From Euptelea pleiosperma (lineage: Eukaryota; Streptophyta; Magnoliopsida; Ranunculales; Eupteleaceae), in NCBI GenBank assembly GCA_035048495.1, contig CM068553.1:12726520-12790519 (forward strand): a DNA stretch of 64,000 bases. The letters are read 5' to 3'. How positions within the stretch are numbered: position 1 is the first letter of the stretch; each line of letters begins with the position of its first letter. Positions 10,889 through 21,507 of the stretch are shown piece by piece. The notes beneath the pieces were generated by a model. The model saw nothing but the letters and a program-made list of their open reading frames with translations, was not told the origin of the DNA and did not search any database. The position numbers and the translations under genes were made by a program.

Positions 10889-11650
10889 ATACCGAGAGAG
10901 TATCGGATGAAGTTAAATCCAGAGAAGTGTACGTTTGGGGTGTCGTCAAGGAAATTTCTTGGCCACATTGTAACCAAAAGGGGAATCGAAGCAAACAGAA
11001 CAAATCCGAGCCCTACAGGACATGCCATCACCGAACAACATGAAGCAAGTATAGAAACTCACCGAGATGGTAGTGGCGTTGAACCAGTTCATTTCAAAGT
11101 CCTCAGACAGGTATCGGCCCCTATTCCACCTAAGAAGCAGAGTAAATTCGAATGGACAAAAGAGTGCGACAAGGCTTTTTAGAGTTTGAAAGAATACCTC
11201 GGGAAAGCCCCCATTCTGTCCAAACCAGAGCTAGAGGAGCAGTTGTTACTATATCTCTGTCTAGGATTGTGCACTAAGCTTAGTGCTGATCCGAGAAAAT
11301 GAAGGAAAGGAGAAGTCGGTCTATTTCTTGAGCAAGATCCTCCTAGATGCGGAGACTAGGTATTCGATGATAGAAAAAGCCTAATTGGCTCTGATGTTTT
11401 CGGCCCAAAGGTTAAGGCCTTACTTCCAGGCACACCCCACAGCCGTGATCACTAACCTGTCCTTGAAGAATGTATTAACGAAGTTTGAGAAGTTGGGGAG
11501 GATGGAGAAGTGGGCAATGGCTTTGGGACAATACGACATCACGTATCAGCCAAGGACAACTGAAAAGGGGCAGACGGTGGCCAACTTCTTGGTAGGCTTC
11601 CCCATTGAAGATCCTTTCTGGGTCGAAGAGCTAGAGTCGGAACCCAATGA
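10889..11650 (+). pseudogene. Tat element connection and first RNase H remnant
   Basis: MKLNPEKCTFGVSSRKFLGH (10907-10966) is the end of the RT thumb/connection. KQSKFEWTKECDKAF (11137-11182) opens the gypsy RNase H. LDAETRYSMIEKA and LALMFSAQRLRPYFQAHPT (11345-11425), separated by a stop, carry the RNase H core, and MEKWAMALGQYDITYQPRT (11503-11560) follows. Several frameshifts are present. Confidence 0.8.
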
Positions 11651-11680
11651 AGGAGACGGGACTGATGAATTACCGAACCC

Positions 11681-12050
11681 ATGGAGTCGAAAGAACAGGT
11701 GGACGGCTCAGTGAATAGTATTGGTGTCAACACAATCCTCATCACACCAGAGAATACTCGGATCGAGCTAGCAATCAAATTTTGGTTTTCAACTTCTAAT
11801 AATGAAATTGAATATGAGGCACTTATAGTCGGACTTCAGATGGCAGTTGAAGTCGGCGTGGAGGACATCATGATCTTCAGTGATTCCCAACTGGTTGTCA
11901 ACCAAGTTAACGGGTCCTTTGCAGCAAGAAATGAATGAATGGCCAAATACTTGAAGGTGATTGGTCAGGCTATGGGGAACTTCAGGAAGGCCGAGCTCCA
12001 ACACACCGACAAAGAAGAAAACTGACACGCCGATGCCTTGCCTATGTGGC
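11681..12050 (+). pseudogene. Tat element second (archaeal-type) RNase H remnant
   Basis: VDGSVNSIG.. opens the domain with a DGS-type catalytic Asp. NNEIEYEALIVGLQMAVEVG (11798-11857) holds the catalytic Glu, and IFSDSQLVVNQVNGSF (11874-11921) the next Asp. This is the extra RNase H domain that defines Tat-lineage elements and sits between the first RNase H and integrase. The frame ends at a TGA near 11936. Confidence 0.8.
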
Positions 12051-13345
12051 TGCTATGCTAGGGGAAACAGAGAAGAGGACAATCTCCATTGAATTTTAGG
12101 AAAATCCAAGTATTGACTTAGAAGATATAGAGATAGAAATCTACAACAAAACAGATGTTGTCGCGACATGGATGCCCCCGATTATGAAATTTTTGATAGA
12201 TGAAACAAGGGATCCAAATAGGAAGACGGCCAGACGAATAGAACCGATAGCTCGTCGATATCAGATACTTGGGGGCGAGTTGTATTAGAAGTCGGTCGGG
12301 GGACCATTGTTCAAATGTGTAACCCAAGAGCAGCTCAGCTCATTATGGCCAAGATACATTAAGGGAGTGCGGCAACCACTCTGGAGGAAGATCATTGGCT
12401 CACAAGACGTGCGTCCAAGGATATTACTGGCCGTATATGCAAGAAGAGACAATGAAATACGTGAGAAAATGTGTCAAGTGCCAGAAACACGCGTCGATTA
12501 TCTGAGCACCAGCTGGAGAATTGAATTCGGTAGTCAACCCGTGGCCGTTTGCCCTGTGGGGGCTAGACTTTGTCGGGCCTCTTCCCATGGCTCCTGGGAA
12601 GAGACAATTTATATTGGTAGCAACCGACTATTTCACGAAGTGGGTCGAGGCTGTGGCCCTACAGCAGGTCTGAGAGCAGGAAGTGGAGAAATTCTTATGG
12701 GAAATGATCATCACTAGATTCGGCCTCCCATACGCCTTCGTCTAGGATAACGGATCTCAGTTCGAGGAGGGATGATTGGGCAGTTTTGTAACAAGTTAAA
12801 TATCAAACAGTTGGTCTCGGCTACCATGTACCCACAAGGAAATGGACAAGCAGAAGCTTTGAACAAAATTGTTGGAGAAAATTTGAAAAAGATATTGGAA
12901 AGCGCAAAGGGAAAGTGGGCCGAGATACTCGATGAAGTTCTTTGGGCCTATCGGACGACTCTCAGAACAGGAAATGGTGATTCCCCATTTGCTTTGACTT
13001 TCGAAATTGAGGCAGCCATCCCATCCAAGACGGTGGTAAATACTTCTCGGCATATGGTAGTAGAATTGGAGTTTGCTTCGAAACTAAAGAAGTTTGATGT
13101 CGACATGATCGAGGAAAGAAGGGAGTCAGGTCGAATAAAGTTGGAAAGCTACCATCAATCCTTGAAAAGATGGTATTAACGGAAAGTGAAACTGAGAAGC
13201 TTCCAATAGGGCGACTTGATTTTGAGGAAGGTCTTTCCGAATACACGAGAGGGACCATACAAAGTTAAAGAAGTCGAAGCCGGAGGAAGTTACTATTTGG
13301 AGACTCTAGATGACAAAATCATAGAGAAACCATGGAATGTATAAA
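12051..13345 (+). pseudogene. Tat element integrase remnant
   Basis: A decayed HHCC zinc finger is visible (KYVRKCVKCQKHA, near 12452-12490). The DDE core follows: [20 protein letters not shown] and [12 protein letters not shown] (12563-12650), then FGLPYAFV, a stop at 12743-12745, and DNGSQF. QGNGQAEALNKI holds the catalytic Glu (12834-12870). The C-terminal part (12876-13179) reads through WAYRTTLRTGNGDSPFALTF. The stop in the core and frameshifts show that it is inactive. Confidence 0.85.
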
Positions 13346-13431
13346 ATTTCAATAAATTTTTTCAATAAAAATACACGAAGAATCGAACGATGAACTATCT
13401 AAAGATTATATATAAATGGACTGTCTTTAGG

Positions 13432-13630
13432 CGTCCAAAATGAACGGAATTGGCTTCGGCCGTCCAAAATGAATGGGACTGGCCTCAGCCGTCCAAAATA
13501 AACAGGACTAGCCTCGGTCATCCAAAATTAATGGGATTGACTTCGGCCGCCCAAATAAGACGGATTGAATCCGACGGCCTGAGTGAATGTGATTGGCTTA
13601 GACCATCCCAAATGAATGCTCGGACAAACG
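13432..13630 (+). repeat. Minisatellite, ~32-bp unit, 3' of pol
   Basis: Five to six units of the form GGCCTCGGCCGTCCAAAATG plus AATGGGATT(G/A) follow each other, degenerating rightward. Short tandem arrays between pol and the 3' LTR are common in Tat/Ogre/Retand elements. Confidence 0.8.
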
Positions 13631-13991
13631 GATAACCGATCCAAAAAGATATATCGATATCAAGTGAAGGTAGTCGATTTCAGTCGGCTAACGATACAGT
13701 TGCCCAACAAGGGCCATCCACACGAGAGTTTTACCCAACAATGGGTCATTCATGGCTTCGGTCATACGGCGGAAAGTATAAATATTAAAGATTAAGAACA
13801 AAGCATGATACCAAAGTTGAGGCGTATACAATAAATCTAAAAGTGAGCACAAGGTAAAATATTTAAGACGGTCACACGACGAAAAGTATAAACAACGCTC
13901 TTATGAATAAAGCATGATATCATAGTTATAATCAATATAACAAAGAAGAAGAACAGACAGAGCAAGCGCAATAATAAGATCAACAAAGCAA

Positions 13992-13994
<3 letters not shown>

Positions 13995-14048
<54 letters not shown>
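13995..14048. repeat. (TA)n microsatellite
   Basis: About 27 uninterrupted TA dinucleotides occur inside the retrotransposon's non-coding spacer. Confidence 0.95.
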
Positions 14049-14050
<2 letters not shown>

Positions 14051-14185
14051 CATTCGAAATGCCATATTAAGACCCAATAAAGAGTATTTCAAGTGGCCGA
14101 TCGAAGGGCCCTAAAAATAATAATAGTAAATCGGCCACGCGGACCGAACAGTAACACGAGAAATAAAATAGATGCAGATAAAATG

Positions 14186-16505
14186 TCAGGTCTGAATTTG
14201 ACCGTCTTCAACCTCGGTCTTGGCCTCAGGAACATTGGCTTGAACATCAATCAAAGGCTCGAGTGCAAGGTTCCCAGAATTTGTGGTCCCCTCTATCGGT
14301 AGCTGATCAGTGGCAACCACAGCCAAGGATGAAAGGCCCACCTCATTAGAGGGAGTCTTCGTTTCACCAACTGGGTTCGTCGTCTTCTCAGCAGCACGAC
14401 CCTCGGCCTCCTGGCGATTTTGCTCAAGTTCGCCTTCAGCTTCAAGATCGTTCAGCACTTGAAGGGCCTCATCCTGCTGCCGTTTATAGCTGCTGCTACC
14501 TTTCCTCACTCGACAATAATGAAATTCGCTTGTTGCTCAAACTCGCCTCCTTTGAATTTAGTGGTCGCATCAGTTAAGTCAGAGGCATATTGGTTCATTT
14601 GGAGATTTTGTTCCGATGCCGCTTACTTCAGAACTACGATATTGGCCTGAAGCTCTGCCTTCTCGCCCACCAAGAGTTTTATCTCTTCAGCCAGGCGATC
14701 CCACATCGCGGGAAATGCATTCATAGACTGCACGAATGAGACAAACGGAACGTTAATAAACGAATATGACAAAGTTAAAGAATCAAGGGGTATGTGAAAT
14801 TACCATGAACATGCCTTTGAAGAACTAATCGACTACGAAGTCGGAGTTGGCATCAACGAATAATTTTTGTCAGTGGGAGAAGGCACAAATCTCCAACAAT
14901 CTGAGCAACGGAACCATCCTTAACAGCACTGTGAGTAAACCATAGAGGGTCTCCTGCCTTGTCTACAAAGGATGGATTCCAGGCCGACACCAGCCTGGGA
15001 GTCACCACGGACACCATCGCTCTGGTGGTGCATGCCGTGACTTCGCTGGGGTGACGTTGCCGATCTTTCGGAGGTGGGGGGAGGAAGATGTATTTTTCCT
15101 TATCTCCTCTTGAAGAAGGTGGAGCAACAGAAGAAGCGGGCCGAGGGCTACCTTCCAAAATAACGATTCCCTTTTGCCATTTAGCAGGAGGATCTCGGGT
15201 CGAAGTATCCTCTTTTCGCTTTCGGGAAGTCGGAACCAACCCATGACTTGGGGAGGCGGCACGAGCAGGACCCTTGAGATTAAGTCAAGCCATTTCTTGA
15301 GCGCAAAGAAGGTATCGACTCTCTTGTTTGGACAGAAGGGGCTCGGCAGTTGGGTTACTCAGATAAAAATAACCAAGAGACTACACAAGATAAGAAAATT
15401 CAGCCGATAAAGGATGGTATTTTGTGTCGGACGAAGGGGAAGAAATCTTATAATCAGACGATATACGAATAAGAATTTGGGTCAGAGGTACCTCTAACGA
15501 GTGATCGATGGTGTCCGAGACTCGAGAACCTGTCGGGGAACCAAAATACCCTGGAGAAAAGTCAACTTGAGGGGAGCCTTGGGGTGCAGGCAACTCGGCT
15601 TTCGAAGTCGGAGGATCTTGGGCTTCTTGTAGTCGTCTCTTCCTCTCTGCATGGATAAGATATGAATTCAAGCTCCGCCTCGGGAACCCGTTCCGTCAAC
15701 TCTTTTTAGTCGGCGATCAACTTTGAGATTGTAGCCCCTCTCGTCGAGACCGACTAACCATTGGTAGATGTCCGAAGGCAATGTCCGAAGTGTGATACAA
15801 AGAGGTAGGATGGCCTTCAGTAAACCTCAGAAGGAGCTGTCGATGTTCACTGAAAAGCAAGAAGTTAAAATAAAATTCTATTGGCTGAGAACATAAAAGA
15901 AAGGTACCATGAGTACCTCATTTTCCAAAATTCATATTGATGAGTTTGGGCCCTATATCATCGGGCCCTCGTTCCCAAGAACCAGACACGAACAACAGGT
16001 ATCGCATCCATCCTTTATCACTGTCCTGAATAGCTTCTAAAATCGAAAGCCTCCCCGGACGAGTATCCAAGAAATATAAAAGAGACCCAGAGGTCTCGCA
16101 GTCTGCCAGTCTGGTTTTGGGAATAACTTTCACATAGTATTGACGTCGGACGTCCTGGACGGTTATCTCTCGGCCCCAATATTTTTGGACACACTCAAAG
16201 GAACGAAGAGTACGCCAAAAATTACCCGAGATTTGGCCAGGAGCTAACCTATAAAAGTTCAGAAGGTCACGGGAGAAAGGTGTCAGGGGAAGAGGGAGGC
16301 TGACGTTAAGTTGGCCGATTGTGATGCTTATGGTATTAGGTTTCAGCACCCAATAGTGAGAATAACGGTGGGTGTGCGGGACATATTCTAGACCTATCGA
16401 AGCAGGAATATTAAAAGTATCATGGACGTCATGTAGGTCTGGGTAGTCAGAAGACTCATCGTCAGACTCTCGGAGGGGAGAACTCTAGAAACTCGATGAA
16501 GACAT
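14186..16505 (-). pseudogene. Spliced antisense gene of the Tat retrotransposon (gypsy-type transposon domain)
   Basis: The gene runs opposite to pol. The chosen ATG is at 16505-16503, about 210 nt downstream of a minus-strand TATA box. Exon 1 (16505-15917) encodes, after an early TAG, a domain with NVSLPLPLTPFSRDLLNFYR and LAPGQISGNFWRTLRSFE. This resembles the plant 'putative gypsy type transposon' domain (Transposase_28, PF04195). A GT-AG intron is proposed at 15916-15850 (donor TGAG|GTACTC, acceptor TTGCTTTTCAG). The middle part (15849-14804) reads as basic, proline/serine-rich segments and SAWNPSFVDKAGDPLWFTHS. A second GT-AG intron lies at 14803-14728 (ATG|GTAATT, TTCGTGCAG). The last exon is Glu/Gln-rich, likely coiled coil, ending at 14186. 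Stops and at least one A-run frameshift near 15921 show decay. The function is unknown. Confidence 0.7.
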
Positions 16506-16715
16506 AGTAAAGATTTAATTACAAAGGCACAGAAAATACCTCTGAAACAAAAGTTCCGATCTAAAAGTTATGGAGCCGATTGAACCGAGTATTGAAGCCG
16601 AGATTACCGAGTACAAATGCCGAGTACGCCGAGAGAGTCGAGAGAAAGGAAAAATTAACACAGATGAGAATTTACAACAGTAACAAGTGAAAGTGAAAAA
16701 TGAATGGGGGTGAAC

Positions 16716-16723
16716 TTTTTATA
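16716..16723 (-). promoter_or_regulatory. TATA box of the antisense gene
   Basis: The minus strand reads AGTATAAAAAGTTCACCCCC. TATAAAAA lies about 210 nt upstream of the antisense ATG, a normal plant spacing if the leader is about 180 nt. This is inference from position and sequence only. Confidence 0.5.
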
Positions 16724-16938
16724 CTTAAGGGGTAATGATGACGTCCCGATCGCACGCACGAGAAACAAAGCGACTTTTGCAGCACCACCGAAATGTACCA
16801 ATGATAAGATGACACGTGGTGCGAACATTTAATGCCGCGTCTAATCGAAGAGACATTGTAGGCATACGGATAGCTTGGCACGTGTTTGACATCTTCTCGA
16901 GATTCGTGTAGTCGGTTCGTAGTTGGGTACTATAAAAA

Positions 16939-16951
16939 TCTCTAAAGGGGG
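16939..16951 (+). other. Polypurine tract before 3' LTR
   Basis: TCTCTAAAGGGGG is directly followed by TGATTGTAAGGGG, the expected arrangement of a polypurine tract abutting the TG of an LTR. An alternative tract is AATGAATGGGGG at 16699-16710, but it would place the antisense TATA box inside the LTR. Confidence 0.55.
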
Positions 16952-17063
16952 TGATTGTAAGGGGCATTTTCAGCATGACACATGGCATACCCAAATCATG
17001 GCATGTGTCTGTTGTAAGTCCGAGATGACGACATATGCCCGATGTCATCATATATCTGACTAC
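16952..17063 (+). mobile_element. 3' LTR of the Tat element, left part
   Basis: This starts TGATTGTAAGGGGC behind the polypurine tract and is broken after ACTAC (17059-17063) by a 3.79-kb unit. The sequence resumes at 20859. Confidence 0.6.
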
Positions 17064-20000
17064 TGAAATTAGGGTTTTTTCCACGTCGTTGATTACGGAA
17101 ACCCTAGATCTCAACAATATTTGTAATTTTTTCGAATTGGTTCACTTAATCTGCAAAAAATGCAGACTTGCACAGTGGCTCGTGTCGGATATCGTCCGCA
17201 CTCGGGGTTAGGGGCAAATAGTTTAACAAATTAGAGGAAAATGCTGCTAGAATTATAGAGGGATGAGAGTGGTGGTAGATCGGATTAAAACATTCTTGAT
17301 TTGTGTTTTCAAATAGATTTATTAAAGCAATAGTAAGACAAAAAGTATAATTTATCAATCAAATTAAACAAGGACACTTTTATTTATATAAATGATTCTA
17401 CAATGCATTTAAATCAAATAATTAAAATTAAACTAAAAACTATTTAGAGAGAGAAAATGAGGAGAGAGAAAGAAAAATTAAGAAAGAGAAAATGTAGAGA
17501 AAATCTATAACCTAGAGAGAGAAATTGGCTAAAACAAGAAACTAAGTAGAGAGAGAAAGTATGAACTAGAGAAAGAAAGTGAATTAGGAGAGAGAAAGAA
17601 GAGAGTGAGAGAGAGAATTACCTACGCAACTTACCAAAAGGTGGGGGCAATCTCTGTGGTTGCCCGTAGTGATAGATCAGCAAGTGCTAGCATATGATGC
17701 ACCACGTGATTTCCTTGGACGCACCTTAGCAAGCCGTGTGGCTAAATCAATAGAGGTGGCAGTAAGCAATGAGGATGGTGTAAATGGGATGCACTCTATG
17801 CACGTGGGAAAGAGGAGGAACCGGTGACTGTGCTGATGTGGATGATGGGCAGCAAGACACGTGGTGGTTCTAGAGAGAAGAGTGCACAAGTGGTTGCTGA
17901 TTTTTCCACGTTGGCTGTTGGAGAAGAGAAGGCAGCACAATCTGGATCGGTAGTGCACTGAAGCATGAACCATGCACAGCGGTGCAAAGAGAAGAGCAAC
18001 TTTGGAAACAACACCGCTAATGGTGGTGGAGCACGTGGGGCTATTCTTCAGTAGATGGTGGTGAATTGCTACAGGAAGATGAAGATCATGATGCTTGGAG
18101 AAGATGTGCACCGTAGGAGTGCAACCCATGGCACCTTGCAACGTGGTGGTGTAGTTTGGGTTCGGCCTTGGAGATGTGAACACGGTCTGATGTAGCAGGT
18201 GAAAAAGGTGAAGGATTGAAGATGGGGGCAGGGGAGAAAGGCGGACTGGAGTTGCAATCCTACAACTCCAGCAAGGTGAACGATTGAGAGTAATTGACCT
18301 TGATAGGTGGGGCAGCAAGGAGCACCCAGTTTCTTGTGAGGATGAAGGGAGAGAGACCACGTGGAGGGAAACACAGCAGGTCTACTGGAGTTGCAGCAAC
18401 TGTTTCAACAACAGTGGTGTGTGGTTGCTTGCTGTGCACCTAACAAGTAAGAGGAGACACGATCTCCTCTCTGACTTGCAGGCGGTGGAGTTGCAGGTCC
18501 AGACGAGGAATGACTGTGATAGTAGCTGCAGCTTGAGGAGGATTTCAGGTGGATTGAGGATGGTGGCGGTGATGAAGATGTTGCAGAGATGCTGGACGTG
18601 GGGAGGAAAATAGTTGGAGGGTGGAGGAAGTTTTGCACTTTGCAAACGAGTGCAGCCCTGCAATATGTGTTGCAGATCTATGTTTCTTGGTGGTGCTTAA
18701 GTGGTTGGAAGTGGAATCCCGACAAGATCAGTCCGATTTTGGAAGAACCGTTGTGTGATGGTGGTTGCAAAACAAGAAAACGGTGGTGGTGCCTAAGACG
18801 TTGCAGGTCGTTTTAACAAACTGAGGGGCGTGCAAGTTGCTGCTACTCGGAAGATCCCATGGAAGAAGGGGTTAATGGTTGCTGACTTGGAGATTGCAGT
18901 GGTGGTGAGCCGATGATCCAGCAAGGGGGCGGAGCTTGAAGAGTAGAGAACGGTGGTGGAGTTTGAGGACTCGCCTGCTAGTTGCAGGCGCAGGTAGAGG
19001 TGCTGCAGGTGGACAGAGGCAGGGATGTGCGTTTGGAGAAGACGCACCAGCAAGTCGTGAATGAAGAGTTCGCCGGAGAAGATGATCCAGTCCGGCGAGC
19101 CTCTTGTAGAGAAAAAGAAGAAGAAGAAGATGGAGGATTAACTCCGGTCAGAGTTGCAGATCTGAACTCACCGGCGTTAATGGTGTAGGTGAGTGCAGCG
19201 ACGATTTGGTGGAGGTTCGGGTGTGGAGCTGCTTGTAAAGGCAACAAGATTGAGATGGGATGTTTGCTGGTGGATCCCGAACCTTGAAGGATTAAGGCTG
19301 TAAGAGAAAGGGTGATTGCTTTGGTATGGTGCAATTCCGACGAGCTTCTCGCCGGAATTAATGGTGAGGAGGGTTGGGGGGTGCTGGCTGTCACACAGCC
19401 ACCCAAGGTGTTCAAGGAGAAGTGAGAGAAGAGAGGGGTAAGAAGAAGATTTTTAGAGGGGGAGGGAACCAAAAAGAAACCCACGGTTTCTTTCTCTTAT
19501 AAAGGAAGAGAGAAACCGTGGGAGTTAAATTGGGGATTGGTGGGAAGTGGTCAAGGTTGACCACTTCCCCCATTGGCTTGGATGCGGGCTTGTGAGAGCC
19601 CGTAAGTTTGTGGGCCAATGGACTTGAGCACGAACTTTGGAGCCCATGAGAAATAGTAGGACATGGGTCATTACAAGGATAATTGGCCCGTGGGCCTTGT
19701 GACCATGTGTCAATGGGTATGGGCATGGGCTCAAGGATAAGCGGGCTAATGGGCCAGATGGATATGGGCCTCTTGCGAGGCCGTAGGTTAGGGTGCGTTT
19801 GGCCGGCAGGGGAAAAATGGTAAATGAGTCCAAAACACCATGGGCTCTAGGACGGGTTACAAGGCCGTGGGCTTCCAATTTGCTTGTGGGCCACTTGGCC
19901 ATGAGCTTTGTGGACTACTAAGGCCATGGAGGCTGTTAGATGATGGAACTATGATAATTGGATGTGATGAGGTGGTGGTTTGACTCGGTCCACAATTGGC

Positions 20001-20853
20001 GGACCGTAGGATCTGGAGAGATCCAACGATCAGATGAATGATCTAACAGTCGAATTGAAGATCTAACGGTAGAAGAACTATGAGAGATGGAATAAAGCTA
20101 AAGGAGAGAAGATCTGAGGTTAGATGATGGAGATCGGAGGGTTAGGATGATTGATCTAAGGATCGGATGGTGAGATATAAGCAATTCGATCATGGAGAGG
20201 GGGATCGGATGGTAGATCTGAGGATCTAATGGTAGGATGAGACGATCTACGGGTTAGATATTATAGTCTAGAGAGATGGAGAAAGAATTAGGAGAGAGGA
20301 GAGAGAAAATAATACAAAATAAAGGCAAAAGAGCTGGCGGAGGGTCATGAACCCTGATCTTCAATGTAATCTTCCGTCAGCTTCACCAATTATGTAAGCC
20401 GTCGTTTTATGTCAGTTGGTGCGGCTTTGAATGACTTTGGCCCATCTCTTGGTCTTCAGCTTTGTCTCTCTCTTGGTTCTTTATCTGGCTCTACGATCCT
20501 CTGACTTGACCTGTACTTGGCCGGTATCTTCTTGTCATAGCTTGTTAACTCCTTAAGCTTTGATATTAGACTTCTATGGTTGATCGTGGGCCCGCAAGTC
20601 TCAAAAATTGCCCGATCAAGTTTCCTGCCAGAGAAAAGCGCGTAATGAGACTTAATCAAAACGGCTTCATATCTAGACTATCCGAAATGTGTATATTTCA
20701 TGCAAATAGTTGATTTTCGTCTAAAGAATGCATTTTACGTAATGGAAGAAACTCTTATATGGAAAAGTCGATAAAAAGACAAGTTTTACGTAGGAGAATG
20801 CGACATCGCTATAAGGATAATGACTTAAAATAAGCACTTTTGAGTGAATATCA
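17064..20853 (-). mobile_element. Solo-LTR-like unit of 3.79 kb inserted in the Tat LTR
   Basis: The plus strand starts TGAAATTAGGG and ends GAATATCA. Both sides carry the exact 5-bp duplication ACTAC (17059-17063 and 20854-20858), the signature of LTR-retrotransposon integration. Read on the minus strand it opens TGATATTCACTC, as do copies 1 and 2 at 1200 and 2544. It holds the B-box-like GGTTCATGACC (near 20360), a CT-rich block, CCCATG-type words, and a TATA-like CTTTATAAGAG near 19500. No internal direct terminal repeats and no conserved protein were found, so a solo LTR is the best reading. Long frames such as 18360-17677 are compositionally biased. Confidence 0.8.
19480..19524 (-). repeat. 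Inverted repeat around the LTR TATA-like box
   Basis: CCCACGGTTTCT...AGAAACCGTGGG arms of about 18 bp flank TTATAAAGG. On the minus strand the loop carries TTTATAAGAG, which is the likely LTR promoter. A transcript starting just downstream would begin with half of the repeat. Confidence 0.65.
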
Positions 20854-20858
20854 ACTAC

Positions 20859-21440
20859 CAACGTAACCGGCTACATCAACTTCAACCGAGATCATGACTA
20901 ACGCCGATTGCATAACCGGGATCAGAATGTAATAGTGTGTCGGACATGAGGCCAGAAAGTCGACCTCGAATGGATCACGGCTAGTCTGATAAAAAAATAT
21001 TTATGCGAGAGACCAACAAGAGACAGGTGATGCGCTGTCCTTGTAAGATATCATCCGCGCCAAATCACATATAAGACAAAGATTTCGAGTTGATTGGTAT
21101 GGACTTCATCGTGCTTCAAGACACGTCACGAGATACTTTTCCTATAAATAGAGAGCTACAATGATGGGGAAGGTAAGCAATCTTAGAGCAAAATTTGTCT
21201 AAAGCTTTGCAATAGATACTGACTTAAGCATCGGAGGCTCTACAGTAGATCTACCACCTCAGAGTTCATTTGCAAGCAAAATCGGCAGAGGCAGCTAACC
21301 GATCGGATCATCGACAAAGGAGAAGGATTTCACGGATCTTGAAACGGACCATCCGGCGGGATAGACGACTTAATCGGATTTGAAGACAATTGAATCGGAT
21401 CTAAAGTCAACTTAAGCGGACGATAAAAGAATCTTGTACT
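20859..21440 (+). mobile_element. 3' LTR of the Tat element, right part
   Basis: This continues the LTR split at 17063. It contains a TATA box (CCTATAAATAGAGAGC, 21141-21156) and, about 70 nt later, TGACTTAAGCATCGGAGG (21220-21237), which I recognise as a typical block of Tat-type LTRs downstream of the TATA box. The end is placed near CTTGTACTTAACA (about 21440) but cannot be confirmed without the 5' LTR. Confidence 0.65.
21142..21150 (+). promoter_or_regulatory. LTR TATA box
   Basis: CTATAAATA sits in the right part of the Tat LTR, followed by GAGAGCTAC and, ~70 nt on, the conserved ACTTAAGCATCGG block. This is the expected Pol II promoter layout for a plant LTR. Confidence 0.6.
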
Positions 21441-21507
21441 TAACATCTGATCCAGAGCGAATTTCGAGGGGGTGTGGAATTTTCCCTTACATGATCCTGT
21501 CTGAATC

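Larger units (their letters stand above)
8188..21440 (+). mobile_element. Ty3/gypsy Tat-lineage retrotransposon, 5'-truncated, decayed
   Basis: The order is gag, protease, RT, RNase H, a second RNase H, integrase, minisatellite, antisense gene, polypurine tract and 3' LTR. The second RNase H and an extra antisense ORF between pol and the 3' LTR are known hallmarks of the Tat clade. The 5' LTR, primer-binding site and start of gag are missing; the element begins abruptly at a foldback MITE. Stops and frameshifts break every domain. The 3' LTR (16952-17063 plus 20859-about 21440) is interrupted by another retroelement unit. The right border is approximate. Confidence 0.85.

Noticed and set aside
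17677..18360. 227-codon minus-strand open frame
   Set aside because: It is Ser/His/Leu-rich with no domain, lies inside the solo-LTR-like unit, and overlaps several similar frames. The bias follows from CT-rich DNA.
18978..19484. 168-codon minus-strand open frame
   Set aside because: Same unit, same low-complexity bias; it starts at the LTR promoter region and shows no conserved motif.
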